DNA of 64,000 bases from Mangrovimicrobium sp033283325 (GTDB lineage: Bacteria; Pseudomonadota; Gammaproteobacteria; Pseudomonadales; Halieaceae). This document shows positions 1 through 9,037 of this stretch, one piece after another. The DNA is taken from the NCBI GenBank assembly GCA_033283325.1, contig JAWMQO010000001.1:1-64000 (forward strand), read 5' to 3'. Under the pieces are notes generated by a model, which saw nothing but the letters and a program-made list of their open reading frames with translations, was not told the DNA's origin and searched no databases. Position 1 is the first letter of the stretch; every line of letters starts with the position of its first letter. Both the position numbers and the translations under genes were made by a program.

Positions 1-49
1 CCACGAATCTGACACGTTCGTCCATAGCGCTACACTCTTTCCACGGCAT
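1..49 (-). CDS. IS481-family transposase, N-terminal fragment cut by window edge
   Basis: Only the first 16 codons are in the window. Reading leftward from the ATG at 49 the peptide is MPWKECSAMDERVRFV, which matches the characteristic N-terminus of IS481-type DDE transposases from memory of the family. A strong ribosome binding site (GGGGAGG) lies about 8 bases before the ATG. The catalytic DDE core lies outside the window. The call rests on this short peptide together with the terminal repeats at 77-124. Confidence 0.7.
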   Translation of the reverse strand, partial: MPWKECSAMDERVRFV

Positions 50-124
50 CTGGGGACCTCCCCAAATACCTTCATTGTGTAACCTATGTCTCCGGTATGG
101 AGTGTTACCTGTGTCTCGGGATAC
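1..124 (-). mobile_element. End of an IS481-like insertion sequence (partial)
   Basis: The transposase start at 49 is followed on its upstream side by two direct repeats about 25 bp apart, GTGTAACCTATGTCTCCGG at 77 and GTGTTACCTGTGTCTCGGG at 102. Repeated motifs of this kind are typical of the termini of IS481-type elements. The exact outer boundary, placed near 124, is a guess because the other end and the target duplication are outside the window. Confidence 0.55.
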
Positions 125-126
125 TC

Positions 127-159
127 AAAAAAGCCTCACCCATCGGGTGGGGCTTTTTC
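127..159. terminator. Bidirectional intrinsic terminator
   Basis: An A-run, the stem GCCTCACCC / GGGTGGGGC with a three-base loop, and a T-run form a symmetrical rho-independent terminator. It abuts the insertion-sequence end. A near-identical copy lies at 315-345. Confidence 0.7.
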
Positions 160-314
160 GTATATGTTGGATGGGAATGCGGAGGAGAACCCGTGTTCGA
201 CAAAACGCGACCATAGGAGCGTTTTGGACGCAGGAGCGCAGCGACGGCGCCCCGAAGGGGTCAGAACACCCCAAAGGGTGTTCTGATCAGTCCCGTCCGG
301 TCCGCCATATACGA

Positions 315-345
315 GAAAGCCTCACCCATCGGGTGGGGCTTTTTT
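315..345 (+). terminator. Intrinsic terminator (second copy)
   Basis: The stem GCCTCACCC / GGGTGGGGC with loop ATC is followed by six T residues. It is the same hairpin as at 127-159 and lies about 100 bp before the ATG at 447, so it insulates that gene from upstream transcription. Confidence 0.65.
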
Positions 346-446
346 GTTTCCTCTCTGGAGTAGCCTACTGCTTACAGTCGGCTATATTGTGAGCAGTTTC
401 TCCGGTCTGCTATTGTTGACGTCTAAAGTCCCATCGGGGAGGGACC

Positions 447-2669
447 ATGAGCCTGCTCAGGGAGTTGAAGAGACGCAACGTCATCCGCGTATCGGTTGCC
501 TATGCAGTGACCGCCTGGCTGCTCGTGCAGGTCGTGGACCTGGTGCTGGACAACATCGGCGCGCCCGACTGGGTCATGCAGACTCTGCTCCTGATTCTCA
601 CTGTTGGCTTTCCCATCGCCGTTGTTTTCTCCTGGGCTTTCGAGATTACCCCTGAAGGGCTCAAACGCGAGTCCGAAGTGGAGCGCAGCGAGTCGATCAC
701 CCGGATTACCGGGCGCAGACTGGACTTCATTATCTTCAGCCTGCTCGCGCTGACCGCGGTGTACTTTTTCTGGGAATCCCGTTTCCACCAGGCACCGCCG
801 GTGGTTGTCGAGACAGGGGTGGAGATGCCTGCGCAAGTCGCCAGTGCCGGGGAGGAAGAACCCCCGTCAATTGCAGTGTTGCCCTTCGTCAATCTCTCTT
901 CCGATGCGGAGCAGGAATTCTTTTCCGACGGTATCTCGGAAGAGCTGCTCAACGTGCTCGCCCAGATTCCGGAACTGCGGGTTGCTGCGCGGACCTCCTC
1001 CTTCCAGTTCAAGGGCGACAACCGCGATATTAGCGAGATTGCCCGCCTGTTGAAGGTTAACCATGTCCTCGAGGGCTCTGTCCGCAAGTCCGGCAAGCGG
1101 TTGCGCATCACGGCGCAATTGATCGAAGCCAGTAACGGTTACCACCTGTGGTCGGAAACCTACGACCGTGAGCTCGAGGACGTATTCGCCATCCAGGATG
1201 AGATTTCAGCCGCCATTGGCGAGGCCCTGAAGAAAATGCTGAGTGTGGGGGAGGGGGCGGCTGAAAGCCCTGCTCCCAGGGTGGCCGAAACTGCCAATAC
1301 CGCGGCCTACGAGGCCTACCTGCAGGGACGCTACCTGATCAACCAGCGAGGCAACCGGCCAATCACCCAGGCGGTCGGCGAGTTGGAAAGAGCGGTGAGG
1401 CTGGATCCTGACTACGCCCCTGCGCACGCGCAACTGGCCATAGCTTATGCCTTGCTCAGTTACGACAACTACGGTGACCTGACGCCCAGTGAAGTTGTGC
1501 AACTGGCACAGCCACACATCGACCGGGCATTTGAGCTGACCTCGACCTCGGCGGAAGTCTGGGGTGCGAAATGCCTGTTGGCGTTGGGGGCGGGCCAGTT
1601 TCGCGCGGCGATCGACTACGGGCAGCGCGCCCTCGCACTGAACCCGGCCTATGTCGATGCGATGAACTGGACCCAGATCGCCGTATCCTACCTCGGCGAC
1701 TACAAGTTGAGTTATGACCTGCTGCACAAGATGCTTGAGATCGATCCCCTGTCATTTATCGGCCGTGCCAATTACGTCAGCGGTGAGCTTGCATTTACCG
1801 ATCCGCAGGAAGCACATCGCGTCGCCGAGGACCTCCTCAAAGTCAATCCTGCCCAGGGCTACCTGGCACACTCGACAACCAGTTATGCCCAGGCCGAGAT
1901 GGCCCAGTCCGTAAAATGGGCTTTGCTGGCATACCGTGCCAATCCGCTCGACGACAATCGGAACCTGGGTCTCCTGTTTTCGCTTCTCTTGCTGGATCTG
2001 CCGGCGGAAGCCGCGCGTTTATTCCCTACGGCCTACTTTTACGCCGCGACGACGCCGCCGCAGTTCAAACAGAACCTGGAGGCCCTGACCAAGGCGGTGG
2101 AAGCGAATCCGACGAGTATTTTTCTCAATATCATTTTCGCGCGCTCCTACCTGTACACGGGTCAGTACGCGGCCGCACAGGCCATCTACGCTGAGCTGAA
2201 GGCCAATTATCCCGATTACAAGGGCGTCATCCCCGGGTCGGTGACGGCGACTGTCGAATACGCCTGGTTATTGCGTGCTGCCGGCCAGGTAGGCGACGCG
2301 GACGCGCTGTTGTCGCTCGTCGAGTCGGATCTCGCCAACCAGATCGATACTCCGGCTTCGCTGAGGCCGCAATTTGCGGAGGAGCAAGTTCTTGTGGCCA
2401 TTCACCGGAAACGATTGGATGCTGCGCTCCAGGGATTGCAAGCACTGGTCCCACCGTATTCCTGGCTTGATTACGAACTTCAGGGGCCGCTGTTTGAGCC
2501 GGTGTATGACACGCCCGAGTTTACCGCCTTCCTCGAACGCTACGAGGCCTGGTTCGCTATTCAGAAGCGGGACGTCATCGCGATGCTATGCCGCGACAAC
2601 CCCATTCCCGACGCCTGGCAGCCCCTGCCTTCGACCTGTGAGTCGCTGACACTGGCCGTGCGCCCGTAG
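447..2669 (+). CDS. Membrane-anchored TolB-like/TPR protein
   Basis: The 740-residue protein opens with a basic segment and two hydrophobic helices (about residues 15-65), then a third near 90-110. A TolB-N/FlgO-like domain follows (about 140-260, with IAVLPFVNLS, FSDGISEEL and VLEGSVRKSG), then a long alpha-helical TPR array to the end. Such proteins are usually cytoplasmic-membrane scaffolds or regulators, some carrying a DNA-binding or cyclase domain; none is seen here. A GGGAGGGA ribosome site precedes the ATG. Its N-terminal module is shared with the FHA protein at 61862. It is convergent with the crotonase gene (9 bp apart). The domain call is solid; the physiological role is unknown. 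Confidence 0.8.
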   Translation: MSLLRELKRRNVIRVSVAYAVTAWLLVQVVDLVLDNIGAPDWVMQTLLLILTVGFPIAVVFSWAFEITPEGLKRESEVERSESITRITGRRLDFIIFSLLALTAVYFFWESRFHQAPPVVVETGVEMPAQVASAGEEEPPSIAVLPFVNLSSDAEQEFFSDGISEELLNVLAQIPELRVAARTSSFQFKGDNRDISEIARLLKVNHVLEGSVRKSGKRLRITAQLIEASNGYHLWSETYDRELEDVFAIQDEISAAIGEALKKMLSVGEGAAESPAPRVAETANTAAYEAYLQGRYLINQRGNRPITQAVGELERAVRLDPDYAPAHAQLAIAYALLSYDNYGDLTPSEVVQLAQPHIDRAFELTSTSAEVWGAKCLLALGAGQFRAAIDYGQRALALNPAYVDAMNWTQIAVSYLGDYKLSYDLLHKMLEIDPLSFIGRANYVSGELAFTDPQEAHRVAEDLLKVNPAQGYLAHSTTSYAQAEMAQSVKWALLAYRANPLDDNRNLGLLFSLLLLDLPAEAARLFPTAYFYAATTPPQFKQNLEALTKAVEANPTSIFLNIIFARSYLYTGQYAAAQAIYAELKANYPDYKGVIPGSVTATVEYAWLLRAAGQVGDADALLSLVESDLANQIDTPASLRPQFAEEQVLVAIHRKRLDAALQGLQALVPPYSWLDYELQGPLFEPVYDTPEFTAFLERYEAWFAIQKRDVIAMLCRDNPIPDAWQPLPSTCESLTLAVRP

Positions 2670-2678
2670 CCAGCGGAC

Positions 2679-3491
2679 TTACTTCCCCTTGAATGTCGGT
2701 TCGCGCTTTTCGAGAAACGCCGCCACCGCCTCGCCGTGATCCTCGGTGTTGTGGCTGATGCCCTGGTACACCGCGCAGAGATCGAGAAAATCACGCAATT
2801 CGGAGCGCTGCGCCTTTTTCAGCAGGCGCTTGGTATAGCGCACCGCCTGTGGCGGCTTGCTGGCGAAACTTTCCGCCAGTTCCTTCGCTCGCGTCATCAG
2901 CGCTTCCGGCTCGGTCACTTCCAGCAAAATACCGATCTCCTTCGCCTCATCCGCCTTGACCAGTCGCCCGGAGAAAGTCAGTTCCGCGGCGCGCTGGTAA
3001 CCCACCACCCGCTGCAGGAACCAGGCCCCGCCGTCGCCGGGGATGATGCCGAGGTTGATGAAGGTCTCGCCGAACAGGGCTTCCGTTGAACCGATGCGCA
3101 CATCGCACATGTTGGCGAGGTCGAAGCCCGCGCCGATGGCGGGGCCGTTGACCGCGGCGATCACCGGTACTTCCAGCGCGTCGATGGCCAGGGGAATGCG
3201 CTGGATGCCCGTGCGGTACCGGCCTTCGAGTTCAGCGACATCGCCAGCGAAGTCCGCCTTGCGGTCGCGCATGTCCTTGATATTGCCGCCGGAAGAGAAA
3301 GCCTTGCCGGCGCCGGTGATGACCAGCACCGAGATTTCCGGGTTGCCGTTGATCCAGTCGCACACGGCGATGATTTCATCGGCCAGGGCAGAGCCGGTGA
3401 GGGCGTTGCGCAGGTCGTCGCGGTTGAGGGTCAGTATGGCGACTCGGCCCTCGATGCTGAGAATGGCGTCGCTGAGCGATGATGTGTTCAA
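2679..3491 (-). CDS. Enoyl-CoA hydratase/isomerase (crotonase) family protein
   Basis: This is a 270-residue crotonase-fold protein. Both oxyanion-hole regions are visible: GKAFSSGGNIKDM and VNGPAIGAGFDLANMCDVR. The two catalytic glutamates of classical enoyl-CoA hydratase appear replaced (GAGFDLA has Asp, and GETFINLG has Phe where PEI is usual), followed by PGDGG. It therefore belongs to a variant acyl-CoA hydratase/isomerase subgroup, and the reaction cannot be assigned. I chose TTG at 3491, preceded by GAGG, because it begins right at the conserved domain. An ATG at 3542 would add 17 unlikely residues. No linked beta-oxidation genes are present. Confidence 0.85.
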   Translation of the reverse strand: MNTSSLSDAILSIEGRVAILTLNRDDLRNALTGSALADEIIAVCDWINGNPEISVLVITGAGKAFSSGGNIKDMRDRKADFAGDVAELEGRYRTGIQRIPLAIDALEVPVIAAVNGPAIGAGFDLANMCDVRIGSTEALFGETFINLGIIPGDGGAWFLQRVVGYQRAAELTFSGRLVKADEAKEIGILLEVTEPEALMTRAKELAESFASKPPQAVRYTKRLLKKAQRSELRDFLDLCAVYQGISHNTEDHGEAVAAFLEKREPTFKGK

Positions 3492-3613
3492 GGTTCTGCC
3501 TCGCGGAATGTTGAGTTGTCGTTGACCCTGCCGGGCAGGCACATGCTAGCAGAGCTGTGCGGCTCAGGGGCAGGGCGCCAAGGCTTGTCATCAGCGATAC
3601 TGGTGTATTAGAC

Positions 3614-3627
3614 TGCCACCGGTAGCA
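3614..3627. promoter_or_regulatory. Predicted uronate-regulon operator 1
   Basis: TGCCACCGGTAGCA is a near-perfect palindrome with a central CG, of the form expected for LacI-family repressors. It lies about 170 bp before dctP, just after a possible promoter (TTGTCA at 3585 and TATTAG at 3606). The same motif recurs at 10179, 10210, 13247 and 48459, always before pectin genes. Confidence 0.75.
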
Positions 3628-3794
3628 CAACTACGACTCTGAAGTAGCCAGGTGCTGCGCAGCAGTGCCGCCCTGGGGCCGGGGCAGGATACCTGGGCCT
3701 CGTGAGCACTGTACAGATAATGCACGGGCCCCGGCCAGGCAGTGAAACTGCTGCGTGGAACAGAGCCGGCGCGGACCCGCGGAAATAAGAATAG

Positions 3795-4775
3795 ATGCTG
3801 CGACAACTGCCAAAACTGATACTGCTTGTCTCCTGTCTCGTACTCGCCAGTTGCGGCGGCGGGCGCGACGTCACCGTCTTGCACCTCGCCCATACCCTGG
3901 ATACCGGGCACACGGTACACAAGGCCATGCTCTACCTCGGCGAACGCCTTGAGGAATACAGCGGCGGCACCATGGGTGTGGAGGTCTATCCAGGCGGGCA
4001 ATTGGGCAACGAGCGCGAGCTTATCGAGTTGCTGCAGATCGGCAGCCTGGCGATGACCAAGGTCTCCGCCAGCCCCCTCGAGGGCTTCGTGCCCGAGATG
4101 CAGGTCTTCAACGTTCCCTATGTGTTCCGCGACCAGGCGCACTACACCGAGGTGCTGGACTCCGAGATCGGCCAGCGCCTGCTCGATGCGCCGATCCCGG
4201 TGCGCCTGAAAGGACTGGGCTACTACGATGCAGGCAGCCGCAGCTTCTACACCGTGGACCGCCCGGTAAATGCCCCGGCTGATCTTGCCGGCCTGAAAAT
4301 CCGCGTGCAGGAAAGCCAGACCGCCCTGCGCATGGTGCGCTCCCTCGGCGGCGCGCCGACGCCGATCGCCTGGGGTGAACTCTATACTGCCCTGCAGCAG
4401 GGAGTGGTCGATGGCGCAGAGAACAATCCCCCGAGTTTCTATCACTCCGGCCATTACGAAGTCTGCCGCTACTACACCCTCGACGAGCACACCGCAGTGC
4501 CCGACCTGCTGCTGATCGGCACCGTGGCCTGGGAATCACTGGATGCGCAACAGCAGCAGTGGCTGCAGCAGGCAGTGGACGATTCCGTTGCCCTGCAGCG
4601 CGAACTCTGGCGCGAGGACAGCGACGCCGCCCTCGCCGCGGTGGAGGAAGCGGGCGTGGAGATCATACGGCCCGACAAGGCCGCCTTCCGTGAACAGGTA
4701 AAAACCATGCAGGAAAGTTACGCCGGCACACCCATCGGCGAATTGATCGCACAGATCAGCGCAGTGGGGAACTAG
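3795..4775 (+). CDS. dctP: TRAP transporter substrate-binding lipoprotein DctP
   Basis: The 326-residue periplasmic binding protein has a lipoprotein signal (LVLASC, lipid-anchored Cys at about residue 20). It has the DctP-family body, including LKIRVQES with the substrate-carboxylate-binding Arg, and WGELYTALQQGVVDGAENN. It would capture an organic acid, here probably galacturonate or unsaturated oligogalacturonides, for the DctQM permease encoded directly downstream (2-bp gap). The operator at 3614 precedes it. DctP family membership is certain; the substrate is inferred from the neighbouring KDG kinase and polygalacturonase. Confidence 0.9.
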   Translation: MLRQLPKLILLVSCLVLASCGGGRDVTVLHLAHTLDTGHTVHKAMLYLGERLEEYSGGTMGVEVYPGGQLGNERELIELLQIGSLAMTKVSASPLEGFVPEMQVFNVPYVFRDQAHYTEVLDSEIGQRLLDAPIPVRLKGLGYYDAGSRSFYTVDRPVNAPADLAGLKIRVQESQTALRMVRSLGGAPTPIAWGELYTALQQGVVDGAENNPPSFYHSGHYEVCRYYTLDEHTAVPDLLLIGTVAWESLDAQQQQWLQQAVDDSVALQRELWREDSDAALAAVEEAGVEIIRPDKAAFREQVKTMQESYAGTPIGELIAQISAVGN

Positions 4776-4777
4776 TC

Positions 4778-5269
4778 ATGCTCAAAGCCATCGACCACGC
4801 TTTTCGTATTTTCCTTGCCGGCCTCATGGGCCTGCTGGTTGTGGCGGTCACCTGGCAGGTGCTCTCGCGCTACCTGCTGGCGGAGCCCAGTTCCTGGACC
4901 GAGGAACTCGCCCGCTTCCTGCTGGTGTGGATCGGCGTTCTGGGCGCCAGTTACGCCTATCGCATGAAGATGCACCTGGGCATCGATTTGCTGCCACAAC
5001 ACCTCACCGGGATGAAGTACGCCGTACTGGAATTGGTGATCAACCTCGCGGTGATCGTCTTCGCCGTGGCGGTGATGATCATCGGCGGTGGCAACCTGGT
5101 GTCGATGACCGCGGAGCTCAAGCAGGTCTCACCCGCCCTCGGCATTCCGATGGCCTGGGTCTACGCGGTGGTCCCCCTTAGCGGTATGCTGATCGTGCTC
5201 TACGCGCTGGAAAACACGCTGGAGAGCTGGCAGGGGAAAGACAGGCAGGGGAGTAACGAACATGGCTGA
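4778..5269 (+). CDS. dctQ: TRAP transporter small permease DctQ
   Basis: This is a 163-residue integral membrane protein with four hydrophobic segments and the DctQ-type signature around SSWTEELARFLLVWIGVLGA. It forms the small membrane subunit that partners DctM and DctP in sodium-driven uptake. It starts 2 bp after dctP and overlaps dctM by 8 bp, so the three are translated together. Confidence 0.9.
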   Translation: MLKAIDHAFRIFLAGLMGLLVVAVTWQVLSRYLLAEPSSWTEELARFLLVWIGVLGASYAYRMKMHLGIDLLPQHLTGMKYAVLELVINLAVIVFAVAVMIIGGGNLVSMTAELKQVSPALGIPMAWVYAVVPLSGMLIVLYALENTLESWQGKDRQGSNEHG

Positions 5270-6557
5270 ACTGGCGCTCCTGGTCACTTTCTTCGTGCTG
5301 CTGGCCCTGGGCGTGCCAGTCGCCTTCTGCATCGGCCTGGCGACCATGCTGGCGATGCTGGTGTCGATAGATCCGGTGCCCGCCCTCACCACCATCGCCC
5401 AGCGCATGGCCGGCGGCATCAACAGCTTCGCCCTCTTGGCGATCCCGCTGTTTATCCTCTCGGGCCTGTTGATGGGGCAGGGGGGCATCGCCCGGCGCCT
5501 GATCGAGTTCGCCAAGTGCCTGGTGGGGATGGTGCCTGGCGGTCTGGCCTTCGTGAACGTGGTGTCCTGCACCCTGTTCGGCGCCATATCCGGCTCTGCG
5601 GTGGCGGCGACCTCCGCGGTGGGTGGCTTCATGGTCCCGGCCATGGACGAGGAGAAGTACCCCCGCGAATTCAGCGCGGCGGTCACTGCCACCTCTGCCA
5701 CCACCGGCCTGCTCATTCCGCCCAGCAATATTCTCATCGTCTACGCCGTGGCCAGCGGCGGCGTGTCGATCGCCGCCCTGTTCCTGGCCGGCTACCTGCC
5801 GGGCATGCTGGTGGCGATCAGCCTGATGGTGGTCTGCGGTATCTACGCCCGCCGCCGCAACATGCCGGCGGGGGGGCGTGTCTCCGGCCGTGAACTGCTC
5901 AACAATACGGTCGCAGCGGCGCCCAGTCTTTTCCTCATCGTACTGGTGATCGGCGGCATCGTCGGCGGCATCTTCACCGCCACCGAGGCCGGTGCCATCG
6001 CGGTACTCTACGCCCTGGCGCTGGCGGTGCTGGTCTACCGCGAGGTGAGTGTCGGCGAACTGCCGGGGATCCTGCTCAAGGCCACGGAGACCACGGCCAT
6101 CGTGATGCTGCTGGTGGGTACCTCCATGGCCATGTCCTGGCTGCTGGCCTTCCAGAACATCCCCACCATCGTCGCCGAGACCATGCTGACTATCAGCGAG
6201 AACCCCCTGATCATCCTGTTGATGATCAACCTCGTACTGCTGATAGTCGGATCCTTTATGGACATGACGCCGGCGGTGTTGATCTTTACCCCGATCTTCC
6301 TGCCGGTGGCGGTGCAACTGGACATGTCGCCCCTGCACTTCGGCATCATGATGGTGCTCAACCTTTCCATAGGGCTGTGTACGCCACCCGTGGGTAGCGT
6401 GCTGTTTGTCAGTTGTGCCATCGCCCAGACCTCCATCGCGAAAATCATTCGCCCGCTGATGCCCATGTACGCGGCGATGATCGCGGCGCTGTTGCTGGTA
6501 ACCTATGTGCCGTTTTTCAGTGAGGCGCTGCCGCGCTTCTTTGGCCTGTACGAGTAG
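5262..6557 (+). CDS. dctM: TRAP transporter large permease DctM
   Basis: The 431-residue protein has about 12 hydrophobic segments and conserved DctM blocks such as AIPLFILSGLLM, SGSAVAATSAVG and GLLIPPSN, and LCTPPVGSVLFV. It is the transport channel of the TRAP system. The length is normal for the family. It overlaps dctQ and is followed 9 bp later by the KDG kinase gene, which ties uptake to uronate breakdown. Confidence 0.92.
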   Translation: MAELALLVTFFVLLALGVPVAFCIGLATMLAMLVSIDPVPALTTIAQRMAGGINSFALLAIPLFILSGLLMGQGGIARRLIEFAKCLVGMVPGGLAFVNVVSCTLFGAISGSAVAATSAVGGFMVPAMDEEKYPREFSAAVTATSATTGLLIPPSNILIVYAVASGGVSIAALFLAGYLPGMLVAISLMVVCGIYARRRNMPAGGRVSGRELLNNTVAAAPSLFLIVLVIGGIVGGIFTATEAGAIAVLYALALAVLVYREVSVGELPGILLKATETTAIVMLLVGTSMAMSWLLAFQNIPTIVAETMLTISENPLIILLMINLVLLIVGSFMDMTPAVLIFTPIFLPVAVQLDMSPLHFGIMMVLNLSIGLCTPPVGSVLFVSCAIAQTSIAKIIRPLMPMYAAMIAALLLVTYVPFFSEALPRFFGLYE

Positions 6558-6566
6558 GTAAACAGG

Positions 6567-7505
6567 ATGAGTAAACCCAGGGTAGCGTCCATTGGCGAGT
6601 GCATGCTGGAACTGTCGGTTCCGGCTGCGGGCCCCGGTGCAAACGACCTGCGCATGGGTTTTGGTGGCGATACCCTCAACACCGCCATCTACCTCGCCCG
6701 CCTCGGTGTTGCCTGTGACTATGTGAGCGCCCTCGGCGATGACCATTTCAGCGAATGGATGCTCTCGCGCTGGCGCGAGGAGGGAGTGGGTACCGCCCTG
6801 GTGGAGCAGGTGCCTGGCCGGCTGCCCGGGCTTTACGCCATAGAAACCGATGACAGCGGTGAGCGGCGCTTCAACTACTGGCGGCGTGAGGCGCCGGCCC
6901 GCCAGGTGTTCGAGGACGCGCAAAGAGTCGAACAGATAGAGCGCAGCCTGCTCGACTACGACCTGGTTTATCTGTCCGGGATCAGCCTTTCCCTGTATGG
7001 CGAGAACGGGCGCGAGCGCCTGTTTGGCATGCTCGGCAGATTGCGTGAGCGCGGGCTAAAGATCGGCTTTGACGGCAATTACCGGCCAAAAGGCTGGCCA
7101 CAGTCCGAAACTTGCCGCGAGGCCTTCAGCCGTGCCTGCGCCCTGGCCGACATCGTCCTGCCCACCTTCGAGGACGAGCAGGCCCTCTTCGGCGACGCCT
7201 CACCCCGGGATACCCTCGCCCGCATTGCAAATGGCGGCGCCGCCGAGATCGTGCTCAAGCAGGGCGCGCGGGGCTGCCTGGTGGCACTGGGGACGAGTGT
7301 CAGCGAGGTGCCTGCAGAGGCGGTCGCAAAGCCGCTGGACACCACGGCCGCTGGCGATTCCTTCAACGCGGGTTATCTCGCCGGTCGCCTGCACGGGAAG
7401 TCGCCCGAGGCCGCAGCCCTGCAAGGGCACAGGCTCGCCGCACAGGTCATCCAGTGCCGTGGCGCGATCCTGCCGCCCGGGCAGATGCCCCGCTTCGAGG
7501 ACTGA
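6567..7505 (+). CDS. kdgK: 2-keto-3-deoxygluconate kinase
   Basis: The 312-residue PfkB-family sugar kinase is close in length to E. coli KdgK (309). It has the N-terminal substrate motif GFGGDTLNTAIYLARLG and the C-terminal ATP/anion-hole signature DTTAAGDSFNAGYLAG, whose Asp is the catalytic base. It phosphorylates KDG to KDPG, the point where both uronate branches of this window converge, and KDPG is then split by the aldolase at 53590. It is the fourth gene of the TRAP operon. Confidence 0.9.
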   Translation: MSKPRVASIGECMLELSVPAAGPGANDLRMGFGGDTLNTAIYLARLGVACDYVSALGDDHFSEWMLSRWREEGVGTALVEQVPGRLPGLYAIETDDSGERRFNYWRREAPARQVFEDAQRVEQIERSLLDYDLVYLSGISLSLYGENGRERLFGMLGRLRERGLKIGFDGNYRPKGWPQSETCREAFSRACALADIVLPTFEDEQALFGDASPRDTLARIANGGAAEIVLKQGARGCLVALGTSVSEVPAEAVAKPLDTTAAGDSFNAGYLAGRLHGKSPEAAALQGHRLAAQVIQCRGAILPPGQMPRFED

Positions 7506-7509
7506 GCGC

Positions 7510-8997
7510 ATGCCGGGATCGAAAAACATTGGCATGAATACAGTCCTGCCATTTGCGGGGACTGTCGGCCGTCGCGATTTTATTGCCGGCAGCGCCGTCG
7601 GCCTGGCGAGTTTGCTGCTGCCGATCAGGGGCGTTGCAGGGGAAAGTCCATCCCGGCAGGGGGCGCTGCAGGATCTCCCCGCCGGATGGGAGCGGGCGGC
7701 GGCCATCCGCGGCGCGATCCGCGAACCGCAGTTCCCCTTGCGGGATTTCGCAATAACTGATTTCGGCGCGGAAGTGGGGGAGGACGCCAGCCAGGCCATC
7801 GGCGCGGCGATCGATAAATGCCACGAGGCGGGCGGGGGACGGGTCGTCATCCCTGCCGGCGAATTTCCCTGTGGCCCGATCCACCTCAGGTCCGGGGTCG
7901 ACCTGCACCTCGAAGCCGGGGCCGTCCTGTCTTTCTCCACCGACCCGCAGCGTTACCTGCCGCTGGTTCACAGCCGCTGGGAAGGTATGGAGTTGATGAA
8001 CTATTCGCCGCTCATCTACGCCTATGGCCAGCGCAATATCGCGATTACCGGAGCCGGCACCCTCAATGGCAATGCCGACGACAGTACCTGGTGGCCCTGG
8101 AAGGGCGAGCACGGCGAACGGCACTGGGATCTGCTGCCGGGGCAGGACCAGAAGCCCGCCCGCGAGCGCCTGCAGGAGGAGGTGAAGGCGGGCGTGCCGG
8201 TGTCCGAGCGGCGCTACGGCGAGGGGGCTTACCTGCGGCCGCCACTGGTCCAGTTCTATGCCTGCGAGGAAGTGCTGGTGGAAGGCGTAACCCTGAAGGA
8301 TTCGCCGTTCTGGCTGCTGCACCCCGTGCTGTGCAAAGACCTCACCGTGCGCGGTATCACCTGCTCCAGCCATGGTCCCAACTCCGACGGTTGCAACCCC
8401 GAATCCTGCAATCGGGTGCTGATAGAAAACTGCAGCTTCGATACCGGCGACGACTGCATCGCCATCAAGTCGGGCCGCAATGCCGATGGCCGCCGCCTCG
8501 CCGTGCCTTGCGAGAACCTGCTGATCAGTGACTGCGAGATGCGCGCGGGTCACGGTGGTGTGGTGATCGGCAGCGAGATTTCCGGGGGCGTGCGGCATGT
8601 CTACGCCCAGCGCTGCAGCATGAGCAGCCCCGAGCTGGAGCGCGCCCTGCGCATCAAGACTAACTCGGTGCGCGGTGGCACGCTGGAGCATATCTACTAC
8701 CGCGATATCGAGATCGGCAGGGTGAAGGATGTCCTGGTGATCAATTACCACTACGAAGAAGGCGACGCGGGCGAGCACGACCCTATCGTCCGCGACGTGG
8801 AAGTGCGCGATGTAGTGGTGCGCGATGCGGACCGGGTGTTCCAGGTACGCGGTTTTTCACGCGATCCGGTAATCGACCTGCGGGTGATACAGCTCGGTGT
8901 AGAACATGCCCGTGAGGCCGGGATCATCGAGCATGTCGAGCCCCTGCAGCTGCGCGGGGTGAGCATTAATGGCGAGTGCTACCCCGCCTGCCAGTAA
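7510..8997 (+). CDS. Tat-exported polygalacturonase (GH28)
   Basis: This 495-residue glycoside hydrolase family 28 enzyme cleaves galacturonosyl linkages in pectin. All four GH28 signatures are visible: NSDG (291-294), DD (314-315) in DTGDDCIAIKSG, GHG (347-349) and RIK (381-383). The N-terminus has a twin-arginine signal (GRRDFIAGSAVGLASLLLP), so it is folded before export. The ATG at 7510, 4 bp after kdgK, is chosen; ATG 7534 also retains the Tat motif. The reading frame is open further upstream, but that part overlaps kdgK and is not coding. Exo- versus endo-action cannot be told from sequence alone. Confidence 0.88.
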   Translation: MPGSKNIGMNTVLPFAGTVGRRDFIAGSAVGLASLLLPIRGVAGESPSRQGALQDLPAGWERAAAIRGAIREPQFPLRDFAITDFGAEVGEDASQAIGAAIDKCHEAGGGRVVIPAGEFPCGPIHLRSGVDLHLEAGAVLSFSTDPQRYLPLVHSRWEGMELMNYSPLIYAYGQRNIAITGAGTLNGNADDSTWWPWKGEHGERHWDLLPGQDQKPARERLQEEVKAGVPVSERRYGEGAYLRPPLVQFYACEEVLVEGVTLKDSPFWLLHPVLCKDLTVRGITCSSHGPNSDGCNPESCNRVLIENCSFDTGDDCIAIKSGRNADGRRLAVPCENLLISDCEMRAGHGGVVIGSEISGGVRHVYAQRCSMSSPELERALRIKTNSVRGGTLEHIYYRDIEIGRVKDVLVINYHYEEGDAGEHDPIVRDVEVRDVVVRDADRVFQVRGFSRDPVIDLRVIQLGVEHAREAGIIEHVEPLQLRGVSINGECYPACQ

Positions 8998-9037
8998 TCC
9001 CGTTAAACTGTGCCCTTAAGGGGAGTGTTAGCAGTAC

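Larger units (their letters stand above)
127..345. repeat. Hairpin-rich segment bounded by ~40-bp inverted arms
   Basis: The arms at 127-166 and 306-345 are inverted copies of each other, with a few mismatches, and each contains the same terminator hairpin extended by CGTATATG or CATATACG. Between them lie GCCCC-GAA-GGGG and a perfect 11-bp hairpin, TCAGAACACCC / GGGTGTTCTGA, at 261-286. No gene is supported in this 180-bp interior. It looks like a small non-coding repeat or a terminator pair created by a past rearrangement. Confidence 0.45.

Noticed and set aside
5178..6923. A 581-codon open frame on the minus strand
   Set aside because: It is the reverse strand of the dctQ/dctM/kdgK genes. 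Its product is His/Gln/Arg-rich low complexity with no family features, as expected from an antisense frame in GC-rich DNA.
7447..8778. A 443-codon minus-strand open frame
   Set aside because: It is antisense to the GH28 gene, which has all catalytic motifs. The minus frame has no recognisable domain.
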